Part shown: in pieces, positions 32,996-40,807 of the stretch
Layout: each line of letters opens with the position of its first letter
How positions within the stretch are numbered: position 1 is the stretch's first letter
NCBI GenBank assembly: GCA_018365265.1
Contig: JAGZKI010000008.1
Span: 1 to 49,384, forward strand
DNA from: Streptococcus parasanguinis
Lineage (GTDB): Bacteria > Bacillota > Bacilli > Lactobacillales > Streptococcaceae
Reading direction: 5' to 3'
DNA: 49,384 bases
The notes under the pieces: model-generated
What the model was told of the DNA's origin: nothing
Database searches by the model: none
Seen by the model: only the letters and a program-made list of their open reading frames with translations
Translations under genes and position numbers: made by a program

Positions 32996-34108
32996 TTAAA
33001 CCAATTCATCAATTGGTGTGAAGTCACGCTCTAAACCGGTAGCAACGGGTTGGCTTGTGATGTGACCTTGGTAAGTAGTGACCCCTTGGCGCAAGCCTTC
33101 ATCGAGGGCGATGGCCTTGTGGAAGCCATTGTTAGCTAGGGATTCAACATAAGGAAGGGTCACATTGGTAAGGGCGATAGTAGAGGTACGAGCGACAGCC
33201 CCTGGGATATTGGCAACGGCATAGTGGAGCACGCCATGTTTTTCGTAAACTGGCTCCGTATGCGTTGTGACACGGTCTGCTGTTTCGATAACCCCACCTT
33301 GGTCAACGGCTACATCGACGATGACTGAACCGGGACGCATTTGTTTAACCATATCGTTTGTCACTAATTTAGGAGCTTTCGCACCAGGAATCAAGACAGC
33401 ACCGATGACAACATCGGCATCACGGACGCTGGTTTCAATATTAAATGGATTGGACATAAGGGTTTGGATTTGGTGACCAAAGACATCTTCTAGAACAGCC
33501 AAACGTTTAGCGCTGATATCTAAGATGGTCACTTGGGCACCGAGTCCAAGGGCGATCCGAGCTGCGTGAGTTCCAACGACTCCACCACCGATGATAGTGA
33601 CTTTTCCTTTGGGAACACCTGGCACTCCGCCTAGGAGGACACCAGATCCACCTTCTTGTTTGGTCAGGAAGTGAGCACCGATTTGTACGGCCATCCGTCC
33701 AGCCACCTCACTCATTGGCACCAAGAGAGGCAATTGTCCATCTAAGTCTCGAACGGTTTCGTAGGCTACCCCAGTTGTTTTAGCTGCGATCATAGCGTCC
33801 GCTAATTCAGGAGCGGCAGCCATATGCAAGTAGGTAAAGAGCAAGAGGTCTTCACGAAGGAAGCCATATTCTTCAGCGAGGGGTTCTTTGACTTTGACTA
33901 CCATCTCAGCGGCCCAAGCTTCTGCAGCAGTCGCAACGATGGTTGCCCCTTGCTTCGTGTAATCTTCATCCGCAAAACCAGAACCTAGTCCTGCATTTGT
34001 TTCCACCAAAACGTGATGACCTTTCTTCACCAAGCTTTGTACACCTGCAGGTGTCAAACCGACCCGATTTTCGTTGTTTTTAATTTCTTTAGGAATTCCA
34101 ATGAGCAT
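32996..34108 (-). CDS. ald: Alanine dehydrogenase
   Basis: NAD-dependent oxidative deamination of L-alanine to pyruvate and ammonia. The intact 370-residue protein has MLIGIPKEIKNNENRVGLTP at the start, the catalytic Lys/His region (HVLVETNAGLGSGF, YLHMAAAPELADAM), and the Rossmann motif TIIGGGVVGTHAARIALGLGA. The frame is open to 34186, but similarity and GCAAGGAGGCAAGA place the start at 34108. It is a single gene with its own promoter and a hairpin in the leader; ald is disrupted in some related streptococci, here it looks whole. Confidence 0.95.
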   Translation of the reverse strand: MLIGIPKEIKNNENRVGLTPAGVQSLVKKGHHVLVETNAGLGSGFADEDYTKQGATIVATAAEAWAAEMVVKVKEPLAEEYGFLREDLLLFTYLHMAAAPELADAMIAAKTTGVAYETVRDLDGQLPLLVPMSEVAGRMAVQIGAHFLTKQEGGSGVLLGGVPGVPKGKVTIIGGGVVGTHAARIALGLGAQVTILDISAKRLAVLEDVFGHQIQTLMSNPFNIETSVRDADVVIGAVLIPGAKAPKLVTNDMVKQMRPGSVIVDVAVDQGGVIETADRVTTHTEPVYEKHGVLHYAVANIPGAVARTSTIALTNVTLPYVESLANNGFHKAIALDEGLRQGVTTYQGHITSQPVATGLERDFTPIDELV

Positions 34109-34136
34109 TCTTGCCTCCTTGCTCAGATTTATATGT

Positions 34137-34183
34137 AAAAAGGCCATTGGTGTGAGATGGCTCTCTTGACTCAATGACCTTTT
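34137..34183 (-). promoter_or_regulatory. Hairpin in the ald leader (possible attenuator)
   Basis: On the minus strand AAAAGGTCATTG pairs with CAATGGCCTTTT (one mismatch), with an inner GAGA/TCTC stem; it ends in CCTTTTTACATAT, like an intrinsic terminator, between the promoter and the ald start. Confidence 0.5.
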
Positions 34184-34214
34184 CACTCCTTATCTGATTG
34201 TTTTGATTGATTTA

Positions 34215-34243
34215 ATTGTATAGAAAAGTGGGTTAAAAAGCAA
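34215..34243 (-). promoter_or_regulatory. Promoter of ald
   Basis: On the minus strand TTGCTT (34243-34238), 17-nt spacer, TACAAT (34220-34215). Confidence 0.6.
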
Positions 34244-34256
34244 GAAAAATTTGAGC

Positions 34257-34285
34257 TTGCCTTCCTTTAGGTTATTTGCTAAACT
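34257..34285 (+). promoter_or_regulatory. Promoter of the GNAT gene
   Basis: TTGCCT (34257-34262), 17-nt spacer, extended -10 TGcTAAACT ending at 34285. It lies back to back with the ald promoter. Confidence 0.55.
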
Positions 34286-34308
34286 AATCCCTAAAGAAGG
34301 AGTGTCAT

Positions 34309-34878
34309 ATGGAAAATTTATATGTGAAGTTGGCGGCTTATCGTGAAGTGGAGACAGAGCGCTTGCACTTGCGTCCGGTCACTCTTGATGATGCACCAGC
34401 TATGTTTGAGTATGCTTCTGATGAGACAGTTACGCGCTATACCTTTGCAACCAATCAAAGTCTAGAAGAGACGCGTAATAATATTGCCCTCTTTTACCTA
34501 GCGAGCCCACTTGGAAGATGGGGGATCGAGCTCAAAGAAAATGGAAAATTTATCGGGACGATTGATTTGCTGGATTTGGATCTTTGTCTGAAGAAGGGGA
34601 GTATCGGCTATGTTCTGAATAAAGACTATTGGAACCAAGGTCTTGCGACAGAGGCTACCAAGGCAGTCATTGCCTTGGCTTTTGAACAGTTAGGAATGAA
34701 CAAACTCATTGCCGTTCATGATCAAGACAACCCAGCTTCTGGATGGGTGATGGCCAAATCAGGGATGAAATATTCTCACGAGGAGCCCTACGCGATGCTA
34801 GACTTGCATGAAGAAGGGAGAATGGTGACGAGAGTTCATTATGTTCTCACGAAGGAAGAATATTTGGCAGAAAAATGA
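34309..34878 (+). CDS. GNAT family N-acetyltransferase (RimJ/RimL type)
   Basis: A 189-residue acetyltransferase. RLHLRPVTLDDAPAMFEYASD at the N-terminus and IGYVLNKDYWNQGLATEATKA, the acetyl-CoA-binding loop, place it with RimJ/RimL-like enzymes (Acetyltransf_3) that modify protein N-termini or small amines; the substrate is unknown. RBS AGAAGGAG at good distance. Divergent from ald, single-gene unit. Confidence 0.87.
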   Translation: MENLYVKLAAYREVETERLHLRPVTLDDAPAMFEYASDETVTRYTFATNQSLEETRNNIALFYLASPLGRWGIELKENGKFIGTIDLLDLDLCLKKGSIGYVLNKDYWNQGLATEATKAVIALAFEQLGMNKLIAVHDQDNPASGWVMAKSGMKYSHEEPYAMLDLHEEGRMVTRVHYVLTKEEYLAEK

Positions 34879-34887
34879 GTCAGGATA

Positions 34888-34917
34888 TTGACAAAAGACC
34901 TATCTCCATGATATAGT
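34888..34917 (+). promoter_or_regulatory. Promoter of tRNA-Thr
   Basis: Consensus TTGACA (34888-34893), 18-nt spacer, TATAGT (34912-34917), 11 nt before the tRNA. Confidence 0.7.
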
Positions 34918-34928
34918 AGATAGGTACT

Positions 34929-35001
34929 GCTGGTTTAGCTCAGTCGGTAGAGCGCATCCATGGTAAGGATGAGGTCGCCGGTTCAATCCCGGCAACTAGC
35001 A
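34929..35001 (+). tRNA. tRNA-Thr (anticodon GGT)
   Basis: A 73-nt cloverleaf: acceptor GCTGGTT/AACTAGC, D arm GCTC/GAGC, anticodon stem CATCC/GGATG with loop ATGGTAA giving anticodon GGT (reads ACC/ACT), T arm GCCGG/CCGGC with TTCAATC. Discriminator A; the 3' CCA is not encoded. The acceptor stem has a G-T wobble (GCTGGTT to AACTAGC). It stands alone with its own promoter and terminator. Confidence 0.95.
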
Positions 35002-35011
35002 TAGCAGAAGA

Positions 35012-35043
35012 GAGAAGCTTAGAGAAGATCTAGGCTTCTTTTT
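35012..35043 (+). terminator. Terminator of tRNA-Thr
   Basis: GAAGC (35014-35018) pairs with GCTTC (35034-35038), with TAGA/TCTA inside, then a T tract. Confidence 0.8.
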
Positions 35044-35094
35044 TGCAAGTCCATCTTAAAAATTTTGCTTTTTTCAACAATTTTCAAAAAAGCG

Positions 35095-35123
35095 TTGACA
35101 AGCAAGGAAATACGTGGTAAAGT
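35095..35123 (+). promoter_or_regulatory. Promoter of the exporter leader
   Basis: Consensus TTGACA (35095-35100), 17-nt spacer, TAAAGT (35118-35123). It lies 32 nt before the leader peptide and 271 nt before the exporter genes. Confidence 0.8.
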
Positions 35124-35154
35124 TAGAACAACAAAGAGAAAGGAGAAAACCATC

Positions 35155-35226
35155 ATGAACAAAGTAGATGTTTTGATGACACAATTGAATACACAGCTTC
35201 TCCAATCTCAGTTGAGTTCGATGTAA
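35155..35226 (+). CDS. Putative 23-residue leader peptide of the ABC exporter operon
   Basis: A short frame with ATG at 35155 and TAA at 35224-35226, starting MNKVDVLMTQLNT and ending QLLQSQLSSM. AAAGGAG (ending 35145) with 9-nt spacing and a consensus promoter make translation likely. The stop is 12 nt before the 5' arm of the first terminator, so a ribosome held near the end would cover that arm. This is the layout of B. subtilis bmrB and of other attenuators induced by ribosome-targeting drugs. The peptide sequence itself matches nothing I know; the role is inferred from position. Confidence 0.65.
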   Translation: MNKVDVLMTQLNTQLLQSQLSSM

Positions 35227-35237
35227 ACTATAAATGG

Positions 35238-35271
35238 AACCCAAGATGGAGGAGTCTGTCTTGGGTTTTTT
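35238..35271 (+). terminator. Leader terminator T1
   Basis: AACCCAAGA (35238-35246) pairs with TCTTGGGTT (35259-35267), then T to 35271. Located 12 nt after the leader peptide stop. Confidence 0.8.
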
Positions 35272-35320
35272 GTATGCATTTTTACTTGCCTTAACTGAAT
35301 TGGTGATAGGCATCAGAAGG

Positions 35321-35367
35321 CCCAAGTGTGGACTGAGCACGTACTCAGCTCCTTGCTTGGGTTTTTT
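35321..35367 (+). terminator. Leader terminator T2
   Basis: CCCAAG (35321-35326) pairs with CTTGGG (35356-35361), with GGA/TCC and CTGAG/CTCAG stems nested inside, then six T. Its outer arms equal those of T1. Confidence 0.8.
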
Positions 35368-35393
35368 CTGTGCCATTTTGAAAAGGAGAATAT

Positions 35394-37118
35394 ATGATCA
35401 GAGCTATTTGGGAGTATATCAGGGAGCGCAAGTGGCGATATGTGAAGATCGCTATGGTCCTGATTCTTTATGATTACACCTTATTGATCCCGACGCAAGT
35501 CATCCAGCGCTTAGTGGATCATTTGAGTCAGCAGACGCTGACGCAATCCAACTTTGTATGGGATATGGTCCTCTTGGTGGGATCAGCTATCCTCAATTAC
35601 CTGACGGCTTTTTATTGGCAGTTGCGCCTCTTTCAGTCGTCAGTCCATTTCAAGGCGACCCTTCAGGGACAAGCGTTTCGTAAGCTAGTAGCTATGCGGC
35701 GTCCCTTTTTTGAGAAATTCCGTTCAGGGGACCTCTTGACGCGCTTCACGACAGATGTGGATGGGATGGCTGATATGGCGGGTTACGGGATGATGGTGCT
35801 CCTGTTTGGCGGTGGCTTGTTTGCCTTTATTATTCCGACCATGTTTTTCATTTCTTGGCAATTAACCTTGATTTCCTTTATTCCCATGATCTTCCTCGTC
35901 GTCTCTACCTATTTTTTGAGTAGAAAGCAGGAGGAGTATGTTGAGCAAAACCGGGAAGCGGTCGCTCAGTTGAACGATGAAGTCTTGGAGTCCATCGAAG
36001 GGATCCGTGTCATGCGGGCCTATAGTAAACGGGACCAGCAGGCCAAACAGTTTCAGAAGAAAACAGCCAGTCTATCCAAAACAGGGGACAAAATTGCTTC
36101 TATCCAATATTCTTTTGGCCCCTTAGCCCTGTTGTTTATTGGTTTTTCGACGGTCCTACTCTTGGTATTTGGAGGTCAGTCCTTAGCAAGTGGGCAATTG
36201 AGCCTTGGCAAGTTATTGGCTTTGCAGCTGTATTTGGTCTTTTTAATTGAACCTATGTGGATGATGGCGGACCTGATCTTGGTCTATCAGACAGGGCAAA
36301 TGTCCTATAAAAAATTAAAAGAAGTAATTGATGAAACGGATGATCTCGAACCAGATGGTTCTCACTATCTAGATCAGATTGATTTGGTGCAGTTTATGGA
36401 CTATTCTTTCAGTTATCCTGGTGCTGAGCGAAAGAGCCTATCAGGCATTGATTGGACAATTCAGAAAGGACAGACGGTTGGGATTGTTGGTCGTACCGGA
36501 GCAGGAAAGACTACTCTTGTTCGACAATTCTTGCGGCAGTACCCAGTTGGTGAGGGAGAATTCTTGGTCAACCAGCAACCGATCGTGGGCTACAACCGAC
36601 ACTCCATTGAAGCTAAAATCGGCTACGTTTCCCAAGAACATATTTTATTCTCAAAATCCATTCGCGACAATATTGCTCTGGGTAAAAATGGTGCTAGTGA
36701 AGAGGATTTGGTGGAAGCTGTAGCCCAAGCTGCTTTTGCAGATGATCTTGAGCGGATGTCTCAGGGAATGGACACCATGATTGGTGAGAAAGGGGTCTCT
36801 GTATCAGGAGGTCAAAAACAACGGATCTCTCTGGCGCGTGCCTTTTTAAGGGATGCGGATCTCTTGCTGTTAGATGATTCCCTTTCAGCGGTGGATGCCA
36901 AGACCGAACAGGCCATTATTGACACCATTCAAACAGAGCGAAAAGGCAAGACGACCCTCATTGTTTCCCATCGCTTGTCTGCGGTTCATCAGGCGGATTG
37001 GATCATTGTTTTGGATCAAGGACAGATTGTGGAAGAAGGTAGAGCTAGTGATTTACTGGCTCAAGAGGGCTGGTATTATGAACAATACCAACGGCAACAA
37101 AAACAGGAAGGAGAATAA
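35394..37118 (+). CDS. Heterodimeric multidrug ABC exporter subunit, BmrC/LmrC-like (degenerate site)
   Basis: A 574-residue half-transporter: six membrane spans in the first 300 residues, then an ATPase with Walker A VGRTGAGKTT (about 364), signature SVSGGQKQR (about 468) and Walker B LLLLDDSLSAVD (about 490-500). The usual catalytic Glu is Asp here, the mark of the non-canonical partner in BmrCD/LmrCD-type heterodimers. AAAGGAG at 35382-35388 precedes the ATG. It is 1 nt from its partner gene. Drug export is likely for the family; the actual substrates are unknown. Expression is probably governed by the leader upstream. Confidence 0.9.
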   Translation: MIRAIWEYIRERKWRYVKIAMVLILYDYTLLIPTQVIQRLVDHLSQQTLTQSNFVWDMVLLVGSAILNYLTAFYWQLRLFQSSVHFKATLQGQAFRKLVAMRRPFFEKFRSGDLLTRFTTDVDGMADMAGYGMMVLLFGGGLFAFIIPTMFFISWQLTLISFIPMIFLVVSTYFLSRKQEEYVEQNREAVAQLNDEVLESIEGIRVMRAYSKRDQQAKQFQKKTASLSKTGDKIASIQYSFGPLALLFIGFSTVLLLVFGGQSLASGQLSLGKLLALQLYLVFLIEPMWMMADLILVYQTGQMSYKKLKEVIDETDDLEPDGSHYLDQIDLVQFMDYSFSYPGAERKSLSGIDWTIQKGQTVGIVGRTGAGKTTLVRQFLRQYPVGEGEFLVNQQPIVGYNRHSIEAKIGYVSQEHILFSKSIRDNIALGKNGASEEDLVEAVAQAAFADDLERMSQGMDTMIGEKGVSVSGGQKQRISLARAFLRDADLLLLDDSLSAVDAKTEQAIIDTIQTERKGKTTLIVSHRLSAVHQADWIIVLDQGQIVEEGRASDLLAQEGWYYEQYQRQQKQEGE

Positions 37119-37119
37119 G

Positions 37120-38856
37120 ATGAAAGTATTGAAACGATTATTATCTTGGATTACTCATTATCCGACTGTCTTTCTTTCCGGCTTTATTTGCCTCTTACTA
37201 GCCACCATTTTTTCTGAATTGTCTCCTTTTCTTCTCCAAAAGATGATCGATGGGCCTTTGACTGCACTGACCCACGGTGGAGGACAAGGGGACTTGCTTC
37301 AGATGGGAGCATTTTATCTCTTAGTCTTGAGCCTAGGACAGCTGATTAGCTACCTAGGAAATCGGATCTTACTGCATGGAAGTAATCAAGTAACCGCTAG
37401 TCTGAGAGACCAAGCCTTTCAAGTCATGCAAGGTCTGCCTATTTCTTATTTTGATGACAAGCCGGCTGGAAAGATCGCAACAAGAATTGTCAATGATACG
37501 GAGACCTTGCGGACCCAGTTTTATAACTCTTGTATGATACTAGTCATCTATTTGGTGCGATTTCTCTTTATCCTAGGGATTCTCTTTTACCTGAGTCCTA
37601 TGATGGGGCTACTCTTGTGTCTGGTTTTTCCAATTTTCTATGGAATCCAGTATCTCTACAAGGTCATGACGGACCAGCCTATGAAGGATTTCTTTGATGC
37701 GAGAAGCGAGGTCAATACCCAAGTCAATGAACTCTTGCATGGTGCCAGTATGATTCAGCTCTATCATCAAGAGCCTGATGTGGTGGAGGAGTTTGAAGCT
37801 ACTACTCAGAAGATGTTAGGAGCCAATGATCGAATCCTCTTAGCCGATTCTATCGCTTCTTGGACCTTGACAGAATTGCTCAAGTTTTTAGTGATTGCAG
37901 GTATATTGACCATCGCTGGGATTTCTTTTCTACAGGGCAATATCGGTGTGACAGCTGGTTTCTTATTTATCAATATTAACTATGTCATCAATCTGTTTGA
38001 TCTCATGGCCAATCTCAGTCGTCAATTTCCGAATATTCGGCGATCACTAGAGACGGGGAGTCGCGTCCTTGCCTTCTTGGATCAACCCTTAGAGGCCGAT
38101 GGTGTATCGGAACTGAAGATAGAAAAGGCTCAAGTCGTGTTTGATGATGTTCAATTTGCTTATGAAGAAGGCAAGCCAGTTTTACAGGATATTGCCTTTC
38201 AGGCGAGTCCCGGGGAAACCATCGCTCTTGTGGGCCATACTGGATCGGGTAAGTCTTCTATTATGAATCTGCTCTATCGTTTCTATGATCCTCAAGAAGG
38301 AGCGATTTTGATCGATGGGCAAGATATTCGCCAAGTCTCTCGTGAGAGCCTGCGAAGCCACATGGGCATTGTTCTGCAAGATCCGTATCTATTTACAGGC
38401 ACCATTGCCAGTAATGTGGCCATGAGTCAGGATCATATTGACCGGGATGCGGTTAAAGAGGCGCTGAAAAAGGTCGGGGCTTGGCCCTTTGTAGAGCGCC
38501 TTGAAAAGGGAATCGACCATCCAGTCGTAGAAAAAGGATCTGCCTTTTCAAGTGGCGAGCGCCAGTTGATTTCCTTTGCGCGGACGCTCTATATGAATCC
38601 GCAAATACTGATTTTGGATGAGGCAACCTCTCATATCGATACGGAAACAGAAGAAGTCATCCAACAAGCTATGGCGGTCCTGCAAAAGGGCCGGACCACC
38701 TTTATCATTGCCCATCGCTTGTCCACTATCCAAGATGCGGATCAGATCTTAGTCTTATCTGAAGGACGCATTGTAGAGCGTGGTAGACATGAGGAACTGG
38801 TTGCACAAGGCGGGATCTATGCCCAGATGAATGCCATCCAGCAAACAGTGGTGTAA
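37120..38856 (+). CDS. Heterodimeric multidrug ABC exporter subunit, BmrD/LmrD-like (canonical site)
   Basis: A 578-residue half-transporter and partner of the preceding gene. Six membrane spans, Walker A VGHTGSGKSS (about 370), signature FSSGERQLISFAR (about 476), which departs from LSGGQ as usual in this subunit, and Walker B LILDEATSHID with the catalytic Glu kept. AGGAAGGAG stands 8 nt before the ATG at 37120. An overlapping longer frame from 36874 would run through the first gene and is not used. Terminated at 38882-38917. Confidence 0.9.
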   Translation: MKVLKRLLSWITHYPTVFLSGFICLLLATIFSELSPFLLQKMIDGPLTALTHGGGQGDLLQMGAFYLLVLSLGQLISYLGNRILLHGSNQVTASLRDQAFQVMQGLPISYFDDKPAGKIATRIVNDTETLRTQFYNSCMILVIYLVRFLFILGILFYLSPMMGLLLCLVFPIFYGIQYLYKVMTDQPMKDFFDARSEVNTQVNELLHGASMIQLYHQEPDVVEEFEATTQKMLGANDRILLADSIASWTLTELLKFLVIAGILTIAGISFLQGNIGVTAGFLFININYVINLFDLMANLSRQFPNIRRSLETGSRVLAFLDQPLEADGVSELKIEKAQVVFDDVQFAYEEGKPVLQDIAFQASPGETIALVGHTGSGKSSIMNLLYRFYDPQEGAILIDGQDIRQVSRESLRSHMGIVLQDPYLFTGTIASNVAMSQDHIDRDAVKEALKKVGAWPFVERLEKGIDHPVVEKGSAFSSGERQLISFARTLYMNPQILILDEATSHIDTETEEVIQQAMAVLQKGRTTFIIAHRLSTIQDADQILVLSEGRIVERGRHEELVAQGGIYAQMNAIQQTVV

Positions 38857-38881
38857 GATGATCATGCAAAGAAAAAGTTTG

Positions 38882-38917
38882 AAAACCAGCCTGTATCTAG
38901 TATATAGGCTGGTTTTT
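38882..38917 (+). terminator. Terminator of the ABC exporter operon
   Basis: AAAACCAGCCT (38882-38892) pairs with AGGCTGGTTTT (38906-38916), T-rich tail. Confidence 0.85.
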
Positions 38918-38918
38918 G

Positions 38919-38927
38919 TGATATAAT
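38919..38927 (+). promoter_or_regulatory. Extended -10 promoter of the ybeY operon
   Basis: TGaTATAAT at 38919-38927, overlapping the end of the terminator; 26 nt before the ybeY ATG. Confidence 0.6.
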
Positions 38928-38953
38928 AAAGTGATAATAGTGAGGTGATCCAG

Positions 38954-39451
38954 ATGTATATTGAAATGGTAGATGAGACTGGCCAAGTCTCTGACGAAAT
39001 CTTAAAACAAACGCAAGAAATTTTAGAATTTGCTGCTCAAAAAATTGGGAAAGAAGACAAGGAAATGGCTGTGACTTTTGTGACCAATGAACGCAGTCAT
39101 GAACTAAATCTTGAATACCGTGATACGGATCGTCCGACAGATGTCATCAGTTTAGAATACAAGCCTGAGATGGAGATTTCTTTTGACGAGGAAGACCTTG
39201 AAGAAAATCCAGAATTGGCAGAGATGATAGCGGAATTCGATACCTATATTGGTGAGCTCTTTATTTCAATTGACAAGGCGCGGGAGCAAGCGGAAGAATA
39301 TGGCCATAGCTTTGAGCGCGAAATGGGATTTTTGGCAGTACATGGTTTTCTTCACATCAATGGCTATGATCACTATACGCCAGAAGAAGAAAAGGAAATG
39401 TTTGGCTTACAGGAAGAGATTTTGACAGCCTATGGACTCACAAGACAATAA
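38954..39451 (+). CDS. ybeY: Endoribonuclease YbeY (rRNA maturation)
   Basis: Zinc-dependent RNase needed for 16S rRNA 3' end maturation and ribosome quality control. The 165-residue protein has the metal motif HGFLHINGYDH (HxxxHxxxxxH) near the C-terminus and NLEYRDTDRPTDVISLEY in the middle. A GTG at 38945 is possible, but AGGTGA at 38943-38948 favours the ATG at 38954. It overlaps dgkA by 20 nt and starts the conserved ybeY-dgkA-era block. Confidence 0.94.
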   Translation: MYIEMVDETGQVSDEILKQTQEILEFAAQKIGKEDKEMAVTFVTNERSHELNLEYRDTDRPTDVISLEYKPEMEISFDEEDLEENPELAEMIAEFDTYIGELFISIDKAREQAEEYGHSFEREMGFLAVHGFLHINGYDHYTPEEEKEMFGLQEEILTAYGLTRQ

Positions 39452-39830
39452 GCGAAAATGGAAAAATCGAGACTTCACTTCAAGCCTGGAGTTTGCGATA
39501 ACAGGAATTTTCACATCGATCAAAGAAGAGCGCAATATGCGCAAGCACGCCTTATCAGCCCTTGTAGCAATGCTTGCTGGTTTGGTATTTAGGATTTCTG
39601 CGACGGAATGGCTCTTTTTATTGCTCAGCATCACTTTGGTGATTGCTTTTGAAATTATGAATTCAGCCATTGAAAATGTGGTGGATTTAGCTAGTAACTA
39701 CCATTTCTCCATGTTGGCAAAGAATGCCAAAGACATGGCGGCTGGAGCAGTCCTGGTCGTATCAGGTTTTGCCCTACTAACAGGACTGGTGATTTTTGTG
39801 CCCAAATTCTGGGCCTTGGTATTTGGATAA
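39432..39830 (+). CDS. dgkA: Diacylglycerol/undecaprenol kinase DgkA
   Basis: Small membrane kinase that, in Gram-positives, phosphorylates undecaprenol to feed the wall lipid carrier pool. The 132-residue protein has three or four spans and the core FEIMNSAIENVVDLASNYHFSMLAKNAKDMAAGAVLV (shown by its parts EIMNSAIENVVDLA and AKNAKDMAAGAV), the catalytic Glu and Asp region. It begins inside ybeY and ends 29 nt before era, so it is part of the same operon. Confidence 0.92.
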   Translation: MDSQDNKRKWKNRDFTSSLEFAITGIFTSIKEERNMRKHALSALVAMLAGLVFRISATEWLFLLLSITLVIAFEIMNSAIENVVDLASNYHFSMLAKNAKDMAAGAVLVVSGFALLTGLVIFVPKFWALVFG

Positions 39831-39859
39831 GAGGGAGACTTCCCTCGTGAAAGGATAAT

Positions 39860-40759
39860 ATGACATTTAAATCAGGTTTTGTAGCCATTTTAGGACGTCC
39901 CAATGTTGGGAAGTCAACTTTTTTGAACCACGTCATGGGGCAAAAAATTGCCATCATGAGTGACAAAGCGCAGACAACGCGCAACAAGATTATGGGGATT
40001 TATACGACGGATAAGGAGCAGATCGTCTTTATCGATACCCCAGGGATTCACAAACCCAAGACAGCTCTTGGAGACTTCATGGTGGAGTCGGCCTATAGCA
40101 CCCTTCGAGAAGTGGATACGGTTCTCTTTATGGTGCCGGCGGATGAACCGCGTGGTAAGGGTGATGACATGATCATCGAACGCCTCAAGGCTGCTAAGGT
40201 GCCGGTTATTCTGGTGGTCAACAAGATCGACAAGGTGCACCCTGACCAACTCTTGGCGCAAATCGATGACTTCCGTAGTCAGATGGATTTCAAGGAAATC
40301 GTGCCGATTTCAGCCCTTCAAGGAAACAATGTTTCGCGTTTGATTGATATTTTAAGTGAAAACTTGGAAGAAGGTTTCCAATATTTCCCTGCTGACCAAA
40401 TCACTGACCATCCAGAGCGCTTCTTGGTCTCTGAAATGATCCGTGAAAAGGTCTTGCACTTGACGCGGGAAGAAATTCCCCACTCAGTTGCAGTAGTAGT
40501 GGATTCTATGAAGCGGGATGAAGAAACCGATAAGGTCCATATCCGTGCAACCATCATGGTCGAGCGCGATAGCCAAAAAGGCATTGTCATCGGAAAAGGC
40601 GGGGCTATGCTTAAGAAGATCGGAACCCTTGCGCGTAAGGATATTGAGCTCATGCTGGGGGACAAGGTCTTCCTAGAAACCTGGGTCAAGGTCAAGAAAA
40701 ATTGGCGGGATAAGAAATTGGACCTTGCTGATTTTGGATACAACGAAAAAGAATATTAA
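39860..40759 (+). CDS. era: GTPase Era
   Basis: Ribosome-assembly GTPase that binds the 3' end of 16S rRNA. The 299-residue protein has G1 GRPNVGKST (12-20), G2 region with AQTTRNKI, G3 DTPG (about 57-60), G4 NKID (about 122) and a C-terminal KH domain with GKGGAMLKKIG. Full length and intact. It follows ybeY and dgkA, partners in 16S maturation; a hairpin separates it from mutM. Confidence 0.97.
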   Translation: MTFKSGFVAILGRPNVGKSTFLNHVMGQKIAIMSDKAQTTRNKIMGIYTTDKEQIVFIDTPGIHKPKTALGDFMVESAYSTLREVDTVLFMVPADEPRGKGDDMIIERLKAAKVPVILVVNKIDKVHPDQLLAQIDDFRSQMDFKEIVPISALQGNNVSRLIDILSENLEEGFQYFPADQITDHPERFLVSEMIREKVLHLTREEIPHSVAVVVDSMKRDEETDKVHIRATIMVERDSQKGIVIGKGGAMLKKIGTLARKDIELMLGDKVFLETWVKVKKNWRDKKLDLADFGYNEKEY

Positions 40760-40760
40760 G

Positions 40761-40792
40761 AAGAGGTGGGCGGAAGCCTGCTTCTTGTTTTT
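40761..40792 (+). terminator. Hairpin between era and mutM
   Basis: AAGAGGTGGGC (40761-40771) pairs with GCCTGCTTCTT (40776-40786) with three wobbles, loop GGAA, followed by GTTTTTAG. Partial terminator or processing site within the operon. Confidence 0.55.
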
Positions 40793-40807
40793 AGAGAAGG
40801 AGAAGCT

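Noticed and set aside
34108..34250. T-box or amino-acid riboswitch before ald
   Set aside because: The leader is too short and lacks the T-box sequence and specifier structure; only a simple hairpin is visible.
35274..35294. Six-codon frame between leader terminators T1 and T2
   Set aside because: No RBS, and it begins in the T1 tail; not supported as a second leader peptide.
36874..37119. Longer N-terminus for the second exporter subunit
   Set aside because: It would run through the ATPase domain of the first subunit; the ATG at 37120 has an RBS and starts the membrane domain.
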